Of a stretch of DNA of 40,518 bases, positions 1-9,026 are shown piece after piece. The notes beneath the pieces are model-generated. The model saw only the letters and a list, made by a program, of their open reading frames with translations. It ran no database searches and was not told the origin of the DNA. The stretch's first letter is position 1. Every line of letters begins with the position of its first letter. The stretch comes from CAZVXI01 sp964631295. GTDB taxonomy: Bacteria > Planctomycetota > Phycisphaerae > Phycisphaerales > SM1A02. The stretch lies in assembly GCA_964631295.1 (NCBI GenBank), contig CAZVXI010000005.1, positions 1-40,518 of the forward strand. The letters are read 5' to 3'. Both the position numbers and the translations under genes were made by a program.

Positions 1-1
1 G

Positions 2-166
2 GCGGCTCTGCAGTATGCGCAGTCCGGTGATGCGCCAGCGCTGATTCGCATTGAAACACGTGCGGGCCACGGTGCAGGCAAACCAACGAGCAAGCGCATC
101 GAGGAAGCGGCTGACCAGTGGGCGTTTCTGGTGAAGAACCTCGGCATGACGCCTGTTCTTGACTGA
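2..166 (+). CDS. prolyl oligopeptidase, C-terminal end (partial)
   Basis: Only the last 54 residues are inside the window; the gene begins upstream of base 1. The frame reads through a segment with the RxETRAGHGAGKPTSK pattern, then a helix ending WAFLVKNLGM. This is the C-terminus of family S9A prolyl oligopeptidases, where the His of the RAGHGAG motif is the catalytic histidine of the Ser-Asp-His triad. Those enzymes are cytosolic or periplasmic serine peptidases that cut short peptides after proline. The serine and aspartate and any signal peptide lie outside the window, so location and activity cannot be judged. It converges on hpnE with a 13-base gap. Confidence 0.85.
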   Translation, partial: AALQYAQSGDAPALIRIETRAGHGAGKPTSKRIEEAADQWAFLVKNLGMTPVLD

Positions 167-179
167 ATCGGGTTGTTGC

Positions 180-1583
180 TTACTTCAGCCCCAGCATGCG
201 CGCCGGCCAGGATGCAGGGACTTCGTCGGCGAGCAGATCATCGCCGCCAAGAATTGCCTGCGCAGCCGCATAGCCGCTGCGCACGGCACCTTCCATCGTG
301 GCGGGCCAGCCGGTATCGCACCAGTCGCCCGCAAGCAGGAGGTTCTTCACACCCCCGCCGCCGGTACCGACATAGCCGGGAGCAGTTGGTGGGCGGATGG
401 ACTCAGCCTCCGGTGTGGCAGCGAACGTCGCTCGTTTTTCCTTCACGGAGCGCGCCTGTGTCGGCTCAAGCCCGCGCGAGCCAGGCAGCGCATCATGCAT
501 GTCATGCAGGACGTTCGCGACGATTGTGTCTTCGGTGAGATCAATCCAGCGATCTGCCGCACTGATGACTGCGTGGATGTGTTGCCGGCCGGCATCATCA
601 ACCCCCTTGTTGAAGAGCCACTGCGTGTCGTGATCGACCAGTGTCAGGTGGGGTATATCCATGACGGGCTGGTCGAACAGCAGATGAACGCCGATGATCG
701 GGCTGTAGTCGAATGATTGCAGATTCTGCAAGCGAGCATCTGCGTCGCGCAGTGCTTCGGATGTGAGCTTGTGCAGGCGATCCGGCGATACAGCACTGAT
801 GACTGCAGATGCTTCGACTTTATCATCGCTGGTGACCACGCCTGTGATGCGCGAGCCGTCGTAGGCAATCGACCGGGCGGAACAGCCCATTTTCAGTTCA
901 CCGCCGAGATCTGTGATGTATTGCGCGATCGGATCGTAAAGATCTACCAGTGGGACAGTGGAAAGCCCCATCGTCCCGGACCAGCGGTTGGGCAGAAAGC
1001 CGTCCTGAAACACCTGCAATCCATGGATGGCATCGACTCGATTCGGTTCCAGATTGCATGTGCTGATGATGATCGGCGACCAGAAGAAGTCGACAGCTCC
1101 GGGCGTCTGATCGGTGTTCTGGAGAAAGTCGAGAAATACACGTCCGCGCCATTGCAGGCGGCCGCGTCGCCCCATGCGGATGATCCTCCACATCGCGCGT
1201 CGGATGGCTTTGCGGTCTTCGGATTTGAGGAATCGCAGTTGACGTGGCCCGCGCGCAAGGTGCAGCGGGCCGGGCAGCGGCAACGGCTTGACTGTATATA
1301 CCTCGCCCCGGCCGGCCGTCCAGTACAGAGTTTCGTGCCATTCGATGAGGTCCAGGACGCCGGCTCGCTGGTACAGGTCGATGAGATTGGTACAGCAACC
1401 CATCAGCACATGCTGGCAGTTGTCGAGCACATCACCGGAGCGCGGATCCATGAAACTCGTGGCACGGCCGCCCAGTTTTCGGCGCGTTTCGACGAGGATG
1501 GGCGTGTGGTCGTTCTCAGCCAGACGCACGGCAGCAGCAAGCCCTGCAAGACCTCCCCCGATGATGGTGACGCGGCGATTCAT
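180..1583 (-). CDS. hpnE: hydroxysqualene dehydroxylase HpnE
   Basis: 467-residue flavoprotein amine-oxidase-like enzyme that by family knowledge reduces and dehydroxylates hydroxysqualene to squalene, the last of the three HpnCDE steps. Seen: an N-terminal dinucleotide-binding GGGLAGL loop (residues 9-15), the acidic end of the second strand followed by LGGRATS, and a C-terminal FAD-contact segment LLLAGDWCDTGWPATMEGA near residues 417-435, as in phytoene desaturase-type proteins. Its ATG overlaps the stop of hpnD as ATGA (1580-1583), so it is the last gene of a translationally coupled hpnC-hpnD-hpnE operon. A carotenoid desaturase-like role is the alternative, but the hpnC and hpnD neighbours make HpnE much more likely. 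Confidence 0.9.
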   Translation of the reverse strand: MNRRVTIIGGGLAGLAAAVRLAENDHTPILVETRRKLGGRATSFMDPRSGDVLDNCQHVLMGCCTNLIDLYQRAGVLDLIEWHETLYWTAGRGEVYTVKPLPLPGPLHLARGPRQLRFLKSEDRKAIRRAMWRIIRMGRRGRLQWRGRVFLDFLQNTDQTPGAVDFFWSPIIISTCNLEPNRVDAIHGLQVFQDGFLPNRWSGTMGLSTVPLVDLYDPIAQYITDLGGELKMGCSARSIAYDGSRITGVVTSDDKVEASAVISAVSPDRLHKLTSEALRDADARLQNLQSFDYSPIIGVHLLFDQPVMDIPHLTLVDHDTQWLFNKGVDDAGRQHIHAVISAADRWIDLTEDTIVANVLHDMHDALPGSRGLEPTQARSVKEKRATFAATPEAESIRPPTAPGYVGTGGGGVKNLLLAGDWCDTGWPATMEGAVRSGYAAAQAILGGDDLLADEVPASWPARMLGLK

Positions 1584-2482
1584 GCTGTCGCGCTCGACTT
1601 TTGCATTCCCAGTCGCGCTCTGAGCGCGATATTGATCTTGCTCAGCGTGTTCAGACGTGCGGGTTGTTCAGCGATGATAAGCCTCGGCCGAGCGAGGATG
1701 CGTCCGAGCAGGCCGTGGTATATTCCAACCATCGCGGCAAGTGTTGCTCGACAGTCTTCGTGAATCAGGTCGACCAATGGTGCACTTGATGTGTAAAACG
1801 ATTCGGCTCGCGCAGCCTGCATTTGCACGAACGCGCTGCAGCGGTCGTCGTCTTCCCATGCCAGCAGTTCTTTCGGTGTCAGGCCTGCAGCAGCGAAGTC
1901 CTCGCGTGGCAGGTACACGCGATCGCTGGCAAAATCGACACGAAAATCTCGCAGGATGTTTGTCAGTTGAAACGCCACTCCCTGGTCTGCGGCGAGACAT
2001 CGAGCTTGTGGATCGTCATAGCCCCAGATGTCGATGCAGATCAACCCGACGGTTGATGCAACACGGTGGCAGTATGCACGCAAGTCGTCGAACGTCTCGT
2101 AGCCGACGTGCGAGAGGTCCTCCAACTGGCCGTCAATCATCCGGTCGAATGGAACAGTCACAATCGGGAATCGCGAGGCAGTGTCCGAGAGAACGATCCA
2201 GAGATCGCGATGCTCGGGTACGTCCGGAAGGTCTCCATGCAGTGCCGCGTGCGTGCGCGATCGAACACCTTCCAGTTGCTCGCGCGCGCTCTCGGGATTG
2301 CGGGTGGTATCGTCTGCGATATCATCAACGAGCCGCATCCATGCGTAGATACCGTAGAGGGCAGCGCGCTTCTGCTGAGGGAGCAGTTTCAGCCCGTAGT
2401 AGAAGTTTCGTGCGGCGCGCCGCGTGACCTCTGCGCAGTGCTGATAGGCACTCTCAAGATCGCGCATCTCCGTCATCGTCAT
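1580..2482 (-). CDS. hpnD: presqualene diphosphate synthase HpnD
   Basis: 300-residue trans-prenyltransferase of the squalene/phytoene synthase family; HpnD condenses two farnesyl diphosphates to presqualene diphosphate. Both Mg-binding acidic motifs are visible: LVDDIADD in the first third and RDFRVDFASDRVYLP in the second half. An ATG at 2524 is possible in the same frame, but the ATG at 2482 overlaps the hpnC stop as ATGA (2479-2482) and is followed by the family-like sequence MRDLESAYQHC, so I chose it. The gene ends by overlapping the hpnE start in the same way. The product would be membrane-associated because its substrates are lipids. Confidence 0.9.
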   Translation of the reverse strand: MTMTEMRDLESAYQHCAEVTRRAARNFYYGLKLLPQQKRAALYGIYAWMRLVDDIADDTTRNPESAREQLEGVRSRTHAALHGDLPDVPEHRDLWIVLSDTASRFPIVTVPFDRMIDGQLEDLSHVGYETFDDLRAYCHRVASTVGLICIDIWGYDDPQARCLAADQGVAFQLTNILRDFRVDFASDRVYLPREDFAAAGLTPKELLAWEDDDRCSAFVQMQAARAESFYTSSAPLVDLIHEDCRATLAAMVGIYHGLLGRILARPRLIIAEQPARLNTLSKINIALRARLGMQKSSATA

Positions 2483-3444
2483 ACCGGTGCCCCATTGATT
2501 CGCGCGCGACGCGACTTCCACCAAGCTGCAGAAAGCAAACGAACACGCATGAGGGCACCCAGACGAGGCCGATGCAGGGCCGTCTCATAGTTCCACTGTT
2601 CGATGAGGTGCAGCACGTGACACCCGCCGGAGGCAAGAAGTTCAATGACCGGCCGCGCTTCGCTGCTGAGTTGGTCAAGCAGCGGCTGCCCCTGCTTATA
2701 CAAGTCCCACGTTCGCTCCACACAGGTTTTTACGACTTCGCGCGACTCCTGCAGTACTGATTGATCGATGCCCCATCCTTGCTTCGCGCTTGCGATCAGC
2801 CTCTGCTCGAACGTATCATTCGGGAAGAGTTCGCGTGGGAGATAGATTCGGTTGCGATCGCGAATGTCTCTGCGGATATCCTGCAGATGATTGGTGACTT
2901 GCAGCGCCGTGCAGATGGCATCGCTCGGCTTGAAATGTACATCGTCGCGCGGCATCGCGAAGAGCATGAGGACAATGCGGCCAACCGGGTTTGCACTCAG
3001 GCGACAGTAGTTGAGCAGATCCCCCCAGGTTGCATAACGATGTCTGGTCTGGTCGAGTTGGAAGGCTGCGATGAGGTCGGCGAACGGCTCGATCGGCAGG
3101 CAGTATTTTTCGATTGTCGGGCGAAGGGCGACGAACACCGGATGCGTCACTCTGCCTTCGAAACAGTCTTCGAGTTGCTCACCCCACCAAGTCAGCAGTT
3201 CTGCCCCCCGATCACCCATTTCATCGCCCAGATCATCCGACCATCGACAGAAGGCGTACACCGACGCGAAATCGCCGCGCAGGCGTTCCGGCACCAGCCG
3301 AGTGAGCACACTGAAGTTCTCGTAATGGCTGCGAGCAAGGCACGCACACCACCGCCGCGCATCGTCCACGGACATCGTCTCGCAATGGTCCGGACCAAAT
3401 CGGTCGATGAGTTGTGCAGGCGTTGAGTTCATCGGGGCTCGCAT
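2479..3444 (-). CDS. hpnC: hydroxysqualene synthase HpnC
   Basis: A second squalene/phytoene synthase-family protein, about 321 residues, first in the operon. HpnC converts presqualene diphosphate to hydroxysqualene. The two acidic motifs are RWSDDLGDEMGD and QDIRRDIRDRNRIYLPRE. The frame is open to 3531, but that start would run into ispH on the opposite strand. ATG codons at 3444 and 3432 are better candidates, and neither has a clear Shine-Dalgarno site. A weak promoter-like pair on the minus strand (TGGCCA at 3478-3483, 17-base spacer, TAGAGT at 3455-3460) would put transcription start almost on the 3444 ATG. Assignment of HpnC rather than HpnD rests on operon order and the shorter family match, but both paralogues are clearly present. 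Confidence 0.85.
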   Translation of the reverse strand: MRAPMNSTPAQLIDRFGPDHCETMSVDDARRWCACLARSHYENFSVLTRLVPERLRGDFASVYAFCRWSDDLGDEMGDRGAELLTWWGEQLEDCFEGRVTHPVFVALRPTIEKYCLPIEPFADLIAAFQLDQTRHRYATWGDLLNYCRLSANPVGRIVLMLFAMPRDDVHFKPSDAICTALQVTNHLQDIRRDIRDRNRIYLPRELFPNDTFEQRLIASAKQGWGIDQSVLQESREVVKTCVERTWDLYKQGQPLLDQLSSEARPVIELLASGGCHVLHLIEQWNYETALHRPRLGALMRVRLLSAAWWKSRRARINGAPV

Positions 3445-3494
3445 TTGAGCGGCAACTCTAGCGGTCGGCCTGAGAGTTGGCCAGCGCCCCGGCC

Positions 3495-3500
3495 TATGAT
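3495..3500 (+). promoter_or_regulatory. possible -10 element of a near-leaderless ispH transcript
   Basis: TATGAT lies 11 bases before the ispH ATG. If used as a -10 box, the transcript would begin about five bases before the start codon. There is no Shine-Dalgarno sequence in front of ispH, which fits a leaderless message, and no good -35 hexamer at the right distance, which argues against it. Inference only. Confidence 0.3.
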
Positions 3501-3511
3501 GCGGCAAGACG

Positions 3512-4573
3512 ATGAAGATACTCCTTGCCAATCCTCGTGGTTTCTGTGCAGGCGTTTACATGGCCATCGATGTCGTTGACCAACTGCTTGACATCTGTGA
3601 TGAGCAGGAGCCGATCTACGTGTACCACGAGATCGTGCATAACAAGCACGTCGTGGATCGGTTCCGAAACCGTGGCGTTGCATTTGTTGATGATGTTGGT
3701 CAGGTGCCGATTGGTTCGACTGTCGTCTTTAGCGCTCATGGCGTGAGCCCTGCCATCCGGCAGACCGCTCGCGAGCGGAGGTTGACCGCGATCGACGCGA
3801 CGTGTCCTCTCGTGACAAAAGTCCATGCTGAAGCGATACGGTACTCGAGGCGGGGCTATCAGATTCTGCTGGTCGGGCATCGCGATCATCAGGAGGTTGT
3901 TGGCACGTATGGCGAGGCACCCGACGCAATTCAGGTCGTTGAATCACCTGATGATGTTCCATCACTCGATGTTCGCGATCCGGACAAACTTGTCTACCTG
4001 ACACAAACAACGTTGAGCATGGACGATGCGAACGTGACCATTGATGCTCTTCGCCGTGCCTTCCCAGGTATCAAGAGCCCCCCGAGTGAGGACATCTGCT
4101 ACGCAACGACGAATCGCCAGACTGCTGTTCGTATGCTTGCGCCACGGGCTGACCTCGTGCTCGTCGTCGGCAGCCGAAATTCATCGAACTCGGTTCGTCT
4201 GACTGAAATTGCTGAAGCATCCGGCACGCGCGCTCGATTGCTTGATGACAAATCTGAACTCAATCCATCGTGGCTGGATGGGGCAGAGTCGGTGCTCATC
4301 ACAGCTGGAGCAAGCGCGCCGGAAGACCTCGTGCATGAACTCATCGTTGAACTGATCGACGTGTACGGTGGCGAAGTCGAACAGTTCGATGTCCGCGAAG
4401 AGAAGATTGAGTTCGGCCTTCCCGGCACACTCAAGAAGTTCATGCGCGAACGCGACATAAATCCTTCCGGCCGGCGGATCACCATGGATGTGCATGGCGA
4501 CACCGCGGTCTGGCTTGAACAACAGGGCATCCCGTTCCGTTCGGTTGACCTTACAGTGAACGCAACGTCATGA
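3512..4573 (+). CDS. ispH: 4-hydroxy-3-methylbut-2-enyl diphosphate reductase IspH
   Basis: 353-residue Fe-S enzyme of the MEP pathway that turns HMBPP into IPP and DMAPP. The three cluster-ligating cysteines are in place: Cys12 in NPRGFCAGV, one in DATCPLVTKVH near residue 97, and one in EDICYATTNRQ near residue 196. The active-site histidines in YHEIVHNKHVVD and the GHRDHQEV segment, and the SRNSSNSVRL phosphate-binding stretch, are present. The protein runs about 35 residues past the usual end of bacterial IspH (after FGLPGTLKKF), with an extra tail ending VDLTVNATS. It is divergent from hpnC, so precursor supply and squalene synthesis share one intergenic region. Its stop overlaps rlmN as ATGA. 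Confidence 0.95.
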   Translation: MKILLANPRGFCAGVYMAIDVVDQLLDICDEQEPIYVYHEIVHNKHVVDRFRNRGVAFVDDVGQVPIGSTVVFSAHGVSPAIRQTARERRLTAIDATCPLVTKVHAEAIRYSRRGYQILLVGHRDHQEVVGTYGEAPDAIQVVESPDDVPSLDVRDPDKLVYLTQTTLSMDDANVTIDALRRAFPGIKSPPSEDICYATTNRQTAVRMLAPRADLVLVVGSRNSSNSVRLTEIAEASGTRARLLDDKSELNPSWLDGAESVLITAGASAPEDLVHELIVELIDVYGGEVEQFDVREEKIEFGLPGTLKKFMRERDINPSGRRITMDVHGDTAVWLEQQGIPFRSVDLTVNATS

Positions 4574-5658
4574 CTGCTGACACGCTCCAATTCTTCGATA
4601 AGACGCTTGAGAGTTTCGAACGTCAGACAGTTGAGTGGGGCTTCCCGCGATTTGCAGCAAAGCAGATAGTTCACTGGGTCTATGTCAAGGGTGTGACAGA
4701 TCCGGCGAGCATGACGAACCTCTCCTTCGAGCAACGGGAACTGCTCGCTGAACGCGTGCGGTTCCACACCGGCGCGGTTCTTCGCGAGCAGGTTGCGACG
4801 GACGGCACTCATAAGCTCCTCATCCAGTGGAATCAGAACCGGCAAGACGAACGCGCATTGGCAGTCCTCGCGGATGATCCAACACGACAGACGGAGACTG
4901 TCATGATTCCGACGGCGGATCGGCGGACCGCATGTGTCTCGAGTCAGGTTGGATGCCCGGTCGGATGCCGATTTTGTGCATCGGGACTTGGCGGCCTTGA
5001 TGGGAACTTATCAGCCGGTCGGATCGTCGAACAGGTGCATCGGCTCAATACGATGCCGAATGCTGCTCGGATCACCAACGTCGTATTCATGGGTATGGGA
5101 GAGCCGCTTGCGAACTACGAATCAGTCACGCAGGCGATTCGCACGCTCAACGCGCCGTGGGCGATGGGTATCGGGGCTCGGCGCATCACCATTTCAACCG
5201 TCGGGCTTCCCTCAGCAATTCGCAAACTTGTTGCGTTCGAGATACCTGTGACTCTCGCCTTGAGTCTGCATGCTCCAAACGACGACATTCGTCGAGAGTT
5301 GATCCCGTGGTCGAAATATACAACCATCGCAGAACTGCTCGATGCTTGCCAGGAGTACTTTGAGAGCACGGGTCGAGAGATCACGTTCGAGTACATCCTG
5401 CTCGGTGGCATTAATGATCAGGCAGTGCATGCGCGCGAACTTGCGGATCTGACGAAACTTGTGCGGGCAAATATCAACCTGATCCGCTACAACGAAGTTG
5501 GCGGTCTGCCCTACCGCCGGCCGTGTGATGATGATGTACACAGATTCCAGGCCATCCTCCGCAAACATCGCGTGAACACGCACATTCGCGCCAGCCGCGG
5601 ACGGGATATCGCTGCGGCGTGTGGCCAGTTGCGTCATGAACACGCAGCGTCAGCCTGA
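4570..5658 (+). CDS. rlmN: dual-specificity RNA methyltransferase RlmN
   Basis: 362-residue radical-SAM enzyme that methylates C2 of A2503 in 23S rRNA and A37 in some tRNAs. Seen: the radical-SAM cluster motif CPVGCRFC (Cys129, Cys133, Cys136), the preceding RTACVSSQVG, the GMGEPLANY SAM-binding turn, and a C-terminal cysteine in AAACGQL near residue 352 that in RlmN forms the methylene-carrier intermediate. A loss of that cysteine would point to a non-methylating relative; it is kept. The ATG overlaps the ispH stop (ATGA, 4570-4573), so the two are coupled although their pathways are unrelated. The last 25 bases overlap the 3' end of the opposite-strand gene. Confidence 0.95.
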   Translation: MTADTLQFFDKTLESFERQTVEWGFPRFAAKQIVHWVYVKGVTDPASMTNLSFEQRELLAERVRFHTGAVLREQVATDGTHKLLIQWNQNRQDERALAVLADDPTRQTETVMIPTADRRTACVSSQVGCPVGCRFCASGLGGLDGNLSAGRIVEQVHRLNTMPNAARITNVVFMGMGEPLANYESVTQAIRTLNAPWAMGIGARRITISTVGLPSAIRKLVAFEIPVTLALSLHAPNDDIRRELIPWSKYTTIAELLDACQEYFESTGREITFEYILLGGINDQAVHARELADLTKLVRANINLIRYNEVGGLPYRRPCDDDVHRFQAILRKHRVNTHIRASRGRDIAAACGQLRHEHAASA

Positions 5659-8600
5659 GTCGCGTCCGACTCTTCGCGCGCTCGCTGCAAGAGCGAATAG
5701 AGGGTGTGTGTCGCTACGGAGTGCAGGTCATCTGTCAGAGCGAGCTGGCAGAGTACCCTCATCGTTTGGGCATCCTGGTCATAGTCGCGGTCCGACGCGG
5801 CGATGATCTCATGAACGAACGCAAGCACTGCCGATCGCACTTCGCGCTTGCGGCGCGTGCCACGCCATCGCTGTGGCACGAAGTTCCGCGCGAAGGCGAT
5901 GAGTCTGATGAGCCATGCGCTCGTCCGCAAGTCGATTCGCAAGCGTTTTCGGAAAGCCATCACCTCGAGACGGGTCAGGAATCGTCGCTCCAGAAGGTCT
6001 TCGCGGGCGAGTTTTACGTTGAGTCGTCTGCGTGTGCGTCGCTTCTCCTCAGCGCTGAGCGACATCGTGGCAACGTACAGCGGATCTCGCATGAGCATCA
6101 CATCAGCAAGTGGAAGCACCGCATCGCGCGTGATCGAACGTCCGGTGTCTCCCCGGTCCTTTTCATACAAACGCAGCATCAATGTTGTGTATTGCTCAGC
6201 ACATCGCACACCGCCCCAGAGGAAGCAACGGTATGTGGCTCGCGCGAGGTCGATCTGCGACTCACGGCCCGCATCCGACTCAGTCAAACCAGGCATCGCC
6301 TCAAGCGTTCGATCAACAAGCGTTCGATACCAGTCGGCACGTTGCCGACCGCGCCATGGAAGTGACTTCAACATGCGTGCAAGCCGACGAACCTCGAGGC
6401 GCGTCGACGGCTGCTGACGCCTCGCTGGCTCGCCTCGCGGCTCTCGATGCGCAGTCCGACGACCAAGTGCGAACGCTTCAGCAAGCCGACCGTAACCGGC
6501 AATCTGCATCTCACTGATGGAGTCATCAATAGCCTGCAGCGTGACTGGAATGAGCCCCTTCTGGAATGCGAAGCCGAGCATCACCATGTCAGTCAAACGA
6601 TCGGTTTGAAGCACTTGCCGGGCTATTTCGGAGAAGTCTGCGCAGTACAGTTGATTTGAAGCGATGACCTGGCTCAGCCCGCTCTTCAGTTGATCGTGCG
6701 AGAGTTGCGGCGCATCCGTTCCCGAGACTCCCACGAAAGAACCTTCGTTGATGACCGCACTGGTGCGTTGGGGCGACGCGACGCGTAAGTCCAATGATGG
6801 CTCGACCGCTCGAGCAGCCTCGTCGGCATGTAGGCCGATGAGAACGTTGGCCTCGCCGTAAGGTGTGCGTCCTACCGCTGCATATCCGGACGGGTCGGTT
6901 GCGCTGTGGTAAAGCAACTCCGCCCACGCATGCACGCCAGGACCGATGATCGCAGGCTCATGCAGACCTCCGACCCGATAGCCCATCCGTCGTCCAGCCC
7001 GTGCGAGCACCTCCGAAGCCAGCCCATTCCCATGCCCGCGAAAACCCGCAATATGGATGCGCCACTGTGGAAGGTGCCCATGCATCGGTCGCGGCAGTGG
7101 CAATCGTGACAGCTCCCCTTTCGGCATCGTGGACGGCGGACGGGATCGTGTGACTTCAACCTGCGTGGTCAGCACACGAAAACGAAGCCGCCATGCTCGA
7201 CCGATCCGATCAGGCAAGTGGGCCACCGTGTAACCGGACGCAATTGGAATCGTTCGCTGCATCATTCGCTCGTTGAACGGATCGTCTTCGACTGGTCGCA
7301 GCAAGCATGCCTCGTTCGATGGCCAGACCATCCGCTGGGAGCGCAGATATCCAAGTCGATCCACATCGCGAAGGTCGTGCTCAATCTGCTGCAGGTCGTA
7401 CACTGCAGGAGGACCGTCACGCACGATCATCACAAACACGCCATCGGCTCGAACACCGTTCTCAATCTGCCCGCGCAGTGCAGGCAGATCGTTCAAATTG
7501 CCTGTCGCTGTACGTATGCGATCGGCCGATTCTTCGGGAGCCGCAGCGCGTGCAATCCGTTCAAGATCCTGTTTACCTGCTCCAACCGCATCGATGATGA
7601 GCATCAGCATCGGTCGTTCGCTGTGAGTCGCAACTGAAATCGCCGCGATGCCGTTGGCAAGAAACTGAGCGCGCGACCAAATCTCAACATCTACAAGGCG
7701 AACAGTCTCGGATCGTGTTGGCAGGTGATCCCGAACGAGAACTGTCGCAGGCTGATCCTCCTCCAGCGGCTCATCACGAAGCATGCGCTCCACTTCGTCG
7801 AGGAGTCCATCCAGCACATTGCGAGTCACACGAGTTGGGTCAAGCCCGCGCGGTCTGGATGGTGCATCGCTACGGCCGATGTCAGGAGGCAGCAGATGAG
7901 CGGCGAAATCCGTGCCGGGGCGGATTTCATCGAACAGGTGCGCGACCCGACGCACGAGGCGTGATGGATGCAAAGTGATTCCGACCGACCATGGGGCGAC
8001 CTGCTCTGCTTTCGGGATTGCACGCGCCCAGACCATTGCCGGCGTCCTTCCCGCGTGTCGCATCGATTCCGCGACCATCAGGATCCGTGGCTCGACTGAC
8101 CCCGGACGCGGCTCCAACACGATCACGTTGTCGCACCGCTCGAGAAATCGCCCGACGGCGTGCTCATCAAGGGGATGGAGCACCTCGAGCCGCAACATCG
8201 CAACTCGATGATGCAAGCCGAAGAGTTGCGTCAGATATGTCAGCGCTGCATCGCAGGGTCCCACGGTGATGAATCCATACTTCGCACGATCTCCTGGGTT
8301 TGGGAGGCTCTGCAGGTGGTTCAGTTCAAGCCGACGTGCGATTCTCGCGAGATCGTCACCCTCTCGCCCTCTGATTCGCCTCGGCCGGGCCGCACGCGCC
8401 AACGCGAGATCTGCCACATCGGCACCTCGGTTGGGACCAGCTTCCACGGTGTCAATCGAATGCAGGATATCTTGATGAACCACAAGCGCCATCGGCATGC
8501 GACTCCACTCACTGAGTTGCACGCCGTCGCCTATCAGCCGCTTCAGTCGTGCGAGCGAGGGCGTTTCAATGCAGGGCATCCCAAGTCGAACTGCAGCCCT

Positions 8601-9023
8601 GCGAGGGCAGGCAGCGGGCGCTTCAAACGGCGCATCCTCAAGCAGAAGGCACATCGCAGCACCTGGATCATCCCACCCTCCCACCTCGTGTAACGAGTGG
8701 ACACATCGATCCAGTTCGGCGTTCGGAATCAACACAAGTGCGGTTCTCCCGAACTGAACCTGCCGCGTTGCAAGCGCGATCGCCCGCTCAGCAGTTGGTG
8801 TTGCCACAACACGGCAGTCGTGCTGGGAGAGAATCGTCCGGCACCTTTCGTCCATCGAGAATGCGAGTGTTGATGCAATCGTACCGATCTGTGGACCGCA
8901 GATAAGGTCAATCGGACGCGCCGACTCCAGCACCCCCTTCACAATCAGTTCCGCAGCAGAATACAGGTGATAACCTGAATGTGCTCGCAGGTTCACCGAA
9001 GGTTGTGTGACTGCTGTTGCCAC
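5634..9023 (-). CDS. degenerate 2-oxoacid (indolepyruvate):ferredoxin oxidoreductase-like protein
   Basis: 1129 residues with the domain order of fused indolepyruvate:ferredoxin oxidoreductases. Residues 1-210 resemble the pyrimidine-binding domain. Residues 245-320 resemble the following Rossmann-like domain (YGFITVGPCDAALTYL, LRLEVLHPLDE). Residues 440-590 sit where the thiamine-diphosphate domain should be. Residues 654-850 resemble the gamma domain (IHIAGFRGHGNGLASEVL, then MVMLGFAFQKGLIP). Residues 880-1129 form a basic helical C-terminal region like that of the long proteobacterial fusions. What is missing is striking: no CxxCxxC ferredoxin clusters (all cysteines are isolated) and no recognisable GD-type thiamine motif. 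Catalysis as a standard IOR therefore looks unlikely. Start is GTG with GGAG six bases upstream; it follows the HAD gene by three bases. Family assignment is by domain pattern, not by search. Confidence 0.6.
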   Translation of the reverse strand: MATAVTQPSVNLRAHSGYHLYSAAELIVKGVLESARPIDLICGPQIGTIASTLAFSMDERCRTILSQHDCRVVATPTAERAIALATRQVQFGRTALVLIPNAELDRCVHSLHEVGGWDDPGAAMCLLLEDAPFEAPAACPRRAAVRLGMPCIETPSLARLKRLIGDGVQLSEWSRMPMALVVHQDILHSIDTVEAGPNRGADVADLALARAARPRRIRGREGDDLARIARRLELNHLQSLPNPGDRAKYGFITVGPCDAALTYLTQLFGLHHRVAMLRLEVLHPLDEHAVGRFLERCDNVIVLEPRPGSVEPRILMVAESMRHAGRTPAMVWARAIPKAEQVAPWSVGITLHPSRLVRRVAHLFDEIRPGTDFAAHLLPPDIGRSDAPSRPRGLDPTRVTRNVLDGLLDEVERMLRDEPLEEDQPATVLVRDHLPTRSETVRLVDVEIWSRAQFLANGIAAISVATHSERPMLMLIIDAVGAGKQDLERIARAAAPEESADRIRTATGNLNDLPALRGQIENGVRADGVFVMIVRDGPPAVYDLQQIEHDLRDVDRLGYLRSQRMVWPSNEACLLRPVEDDPFNERMMQRTIPIASGYTVAHLPDRIGRAWRLRFRVLTTQVEVTRSRPPSTMPKGELSRLPLPRPMHGHLPQWRIHIAGFRGHGNGLASEVLARAGRRMGYRVGGLHEPAIIGPGVHAWAELLYHSATDPSGYAAVGRTPYGEANVLIGLHADEAARAVEPSLDLRVASPQRTSAVINEGSFVGVSGTDAPQLSHDQLKSGLSQVIASNQLYCADFSEIARQVLQTDRLTDMVMLGFAFQKGLIPVTLQAIDDSISEMQIAGYGRLAEAFALGRRTAHREPRGEPARRQQPSTRLEVRRLARMLKSLPWRGRQRADWYRTLVDRTLEAMPGLTESDAGRESQIDLARATYRCFLWGGVRCAEQYTTLMLRLYEKDRGDTGRSITRDAVLPLADVMLMRDPLYVATMSLSAEEKRRTRRRLNVKLAREDLLERRFLTRLEVMAFRKRLRIDLRTSAWLIRLIAFARNFVPQRWRGTRRKREVRSAVLAFVHEIIAASDRDYDQDAQTMRVLCQLALTDDLHSVATHTLYSLLQRAREESDATQADAACS

Positions 9024-9026
9024 GCC

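Noticed and set aside
717..1763. 348-residue plus-strand frame
   Set aside because: Shadow of hpnE and hpnD in another frame; no ribosome site and no family features.
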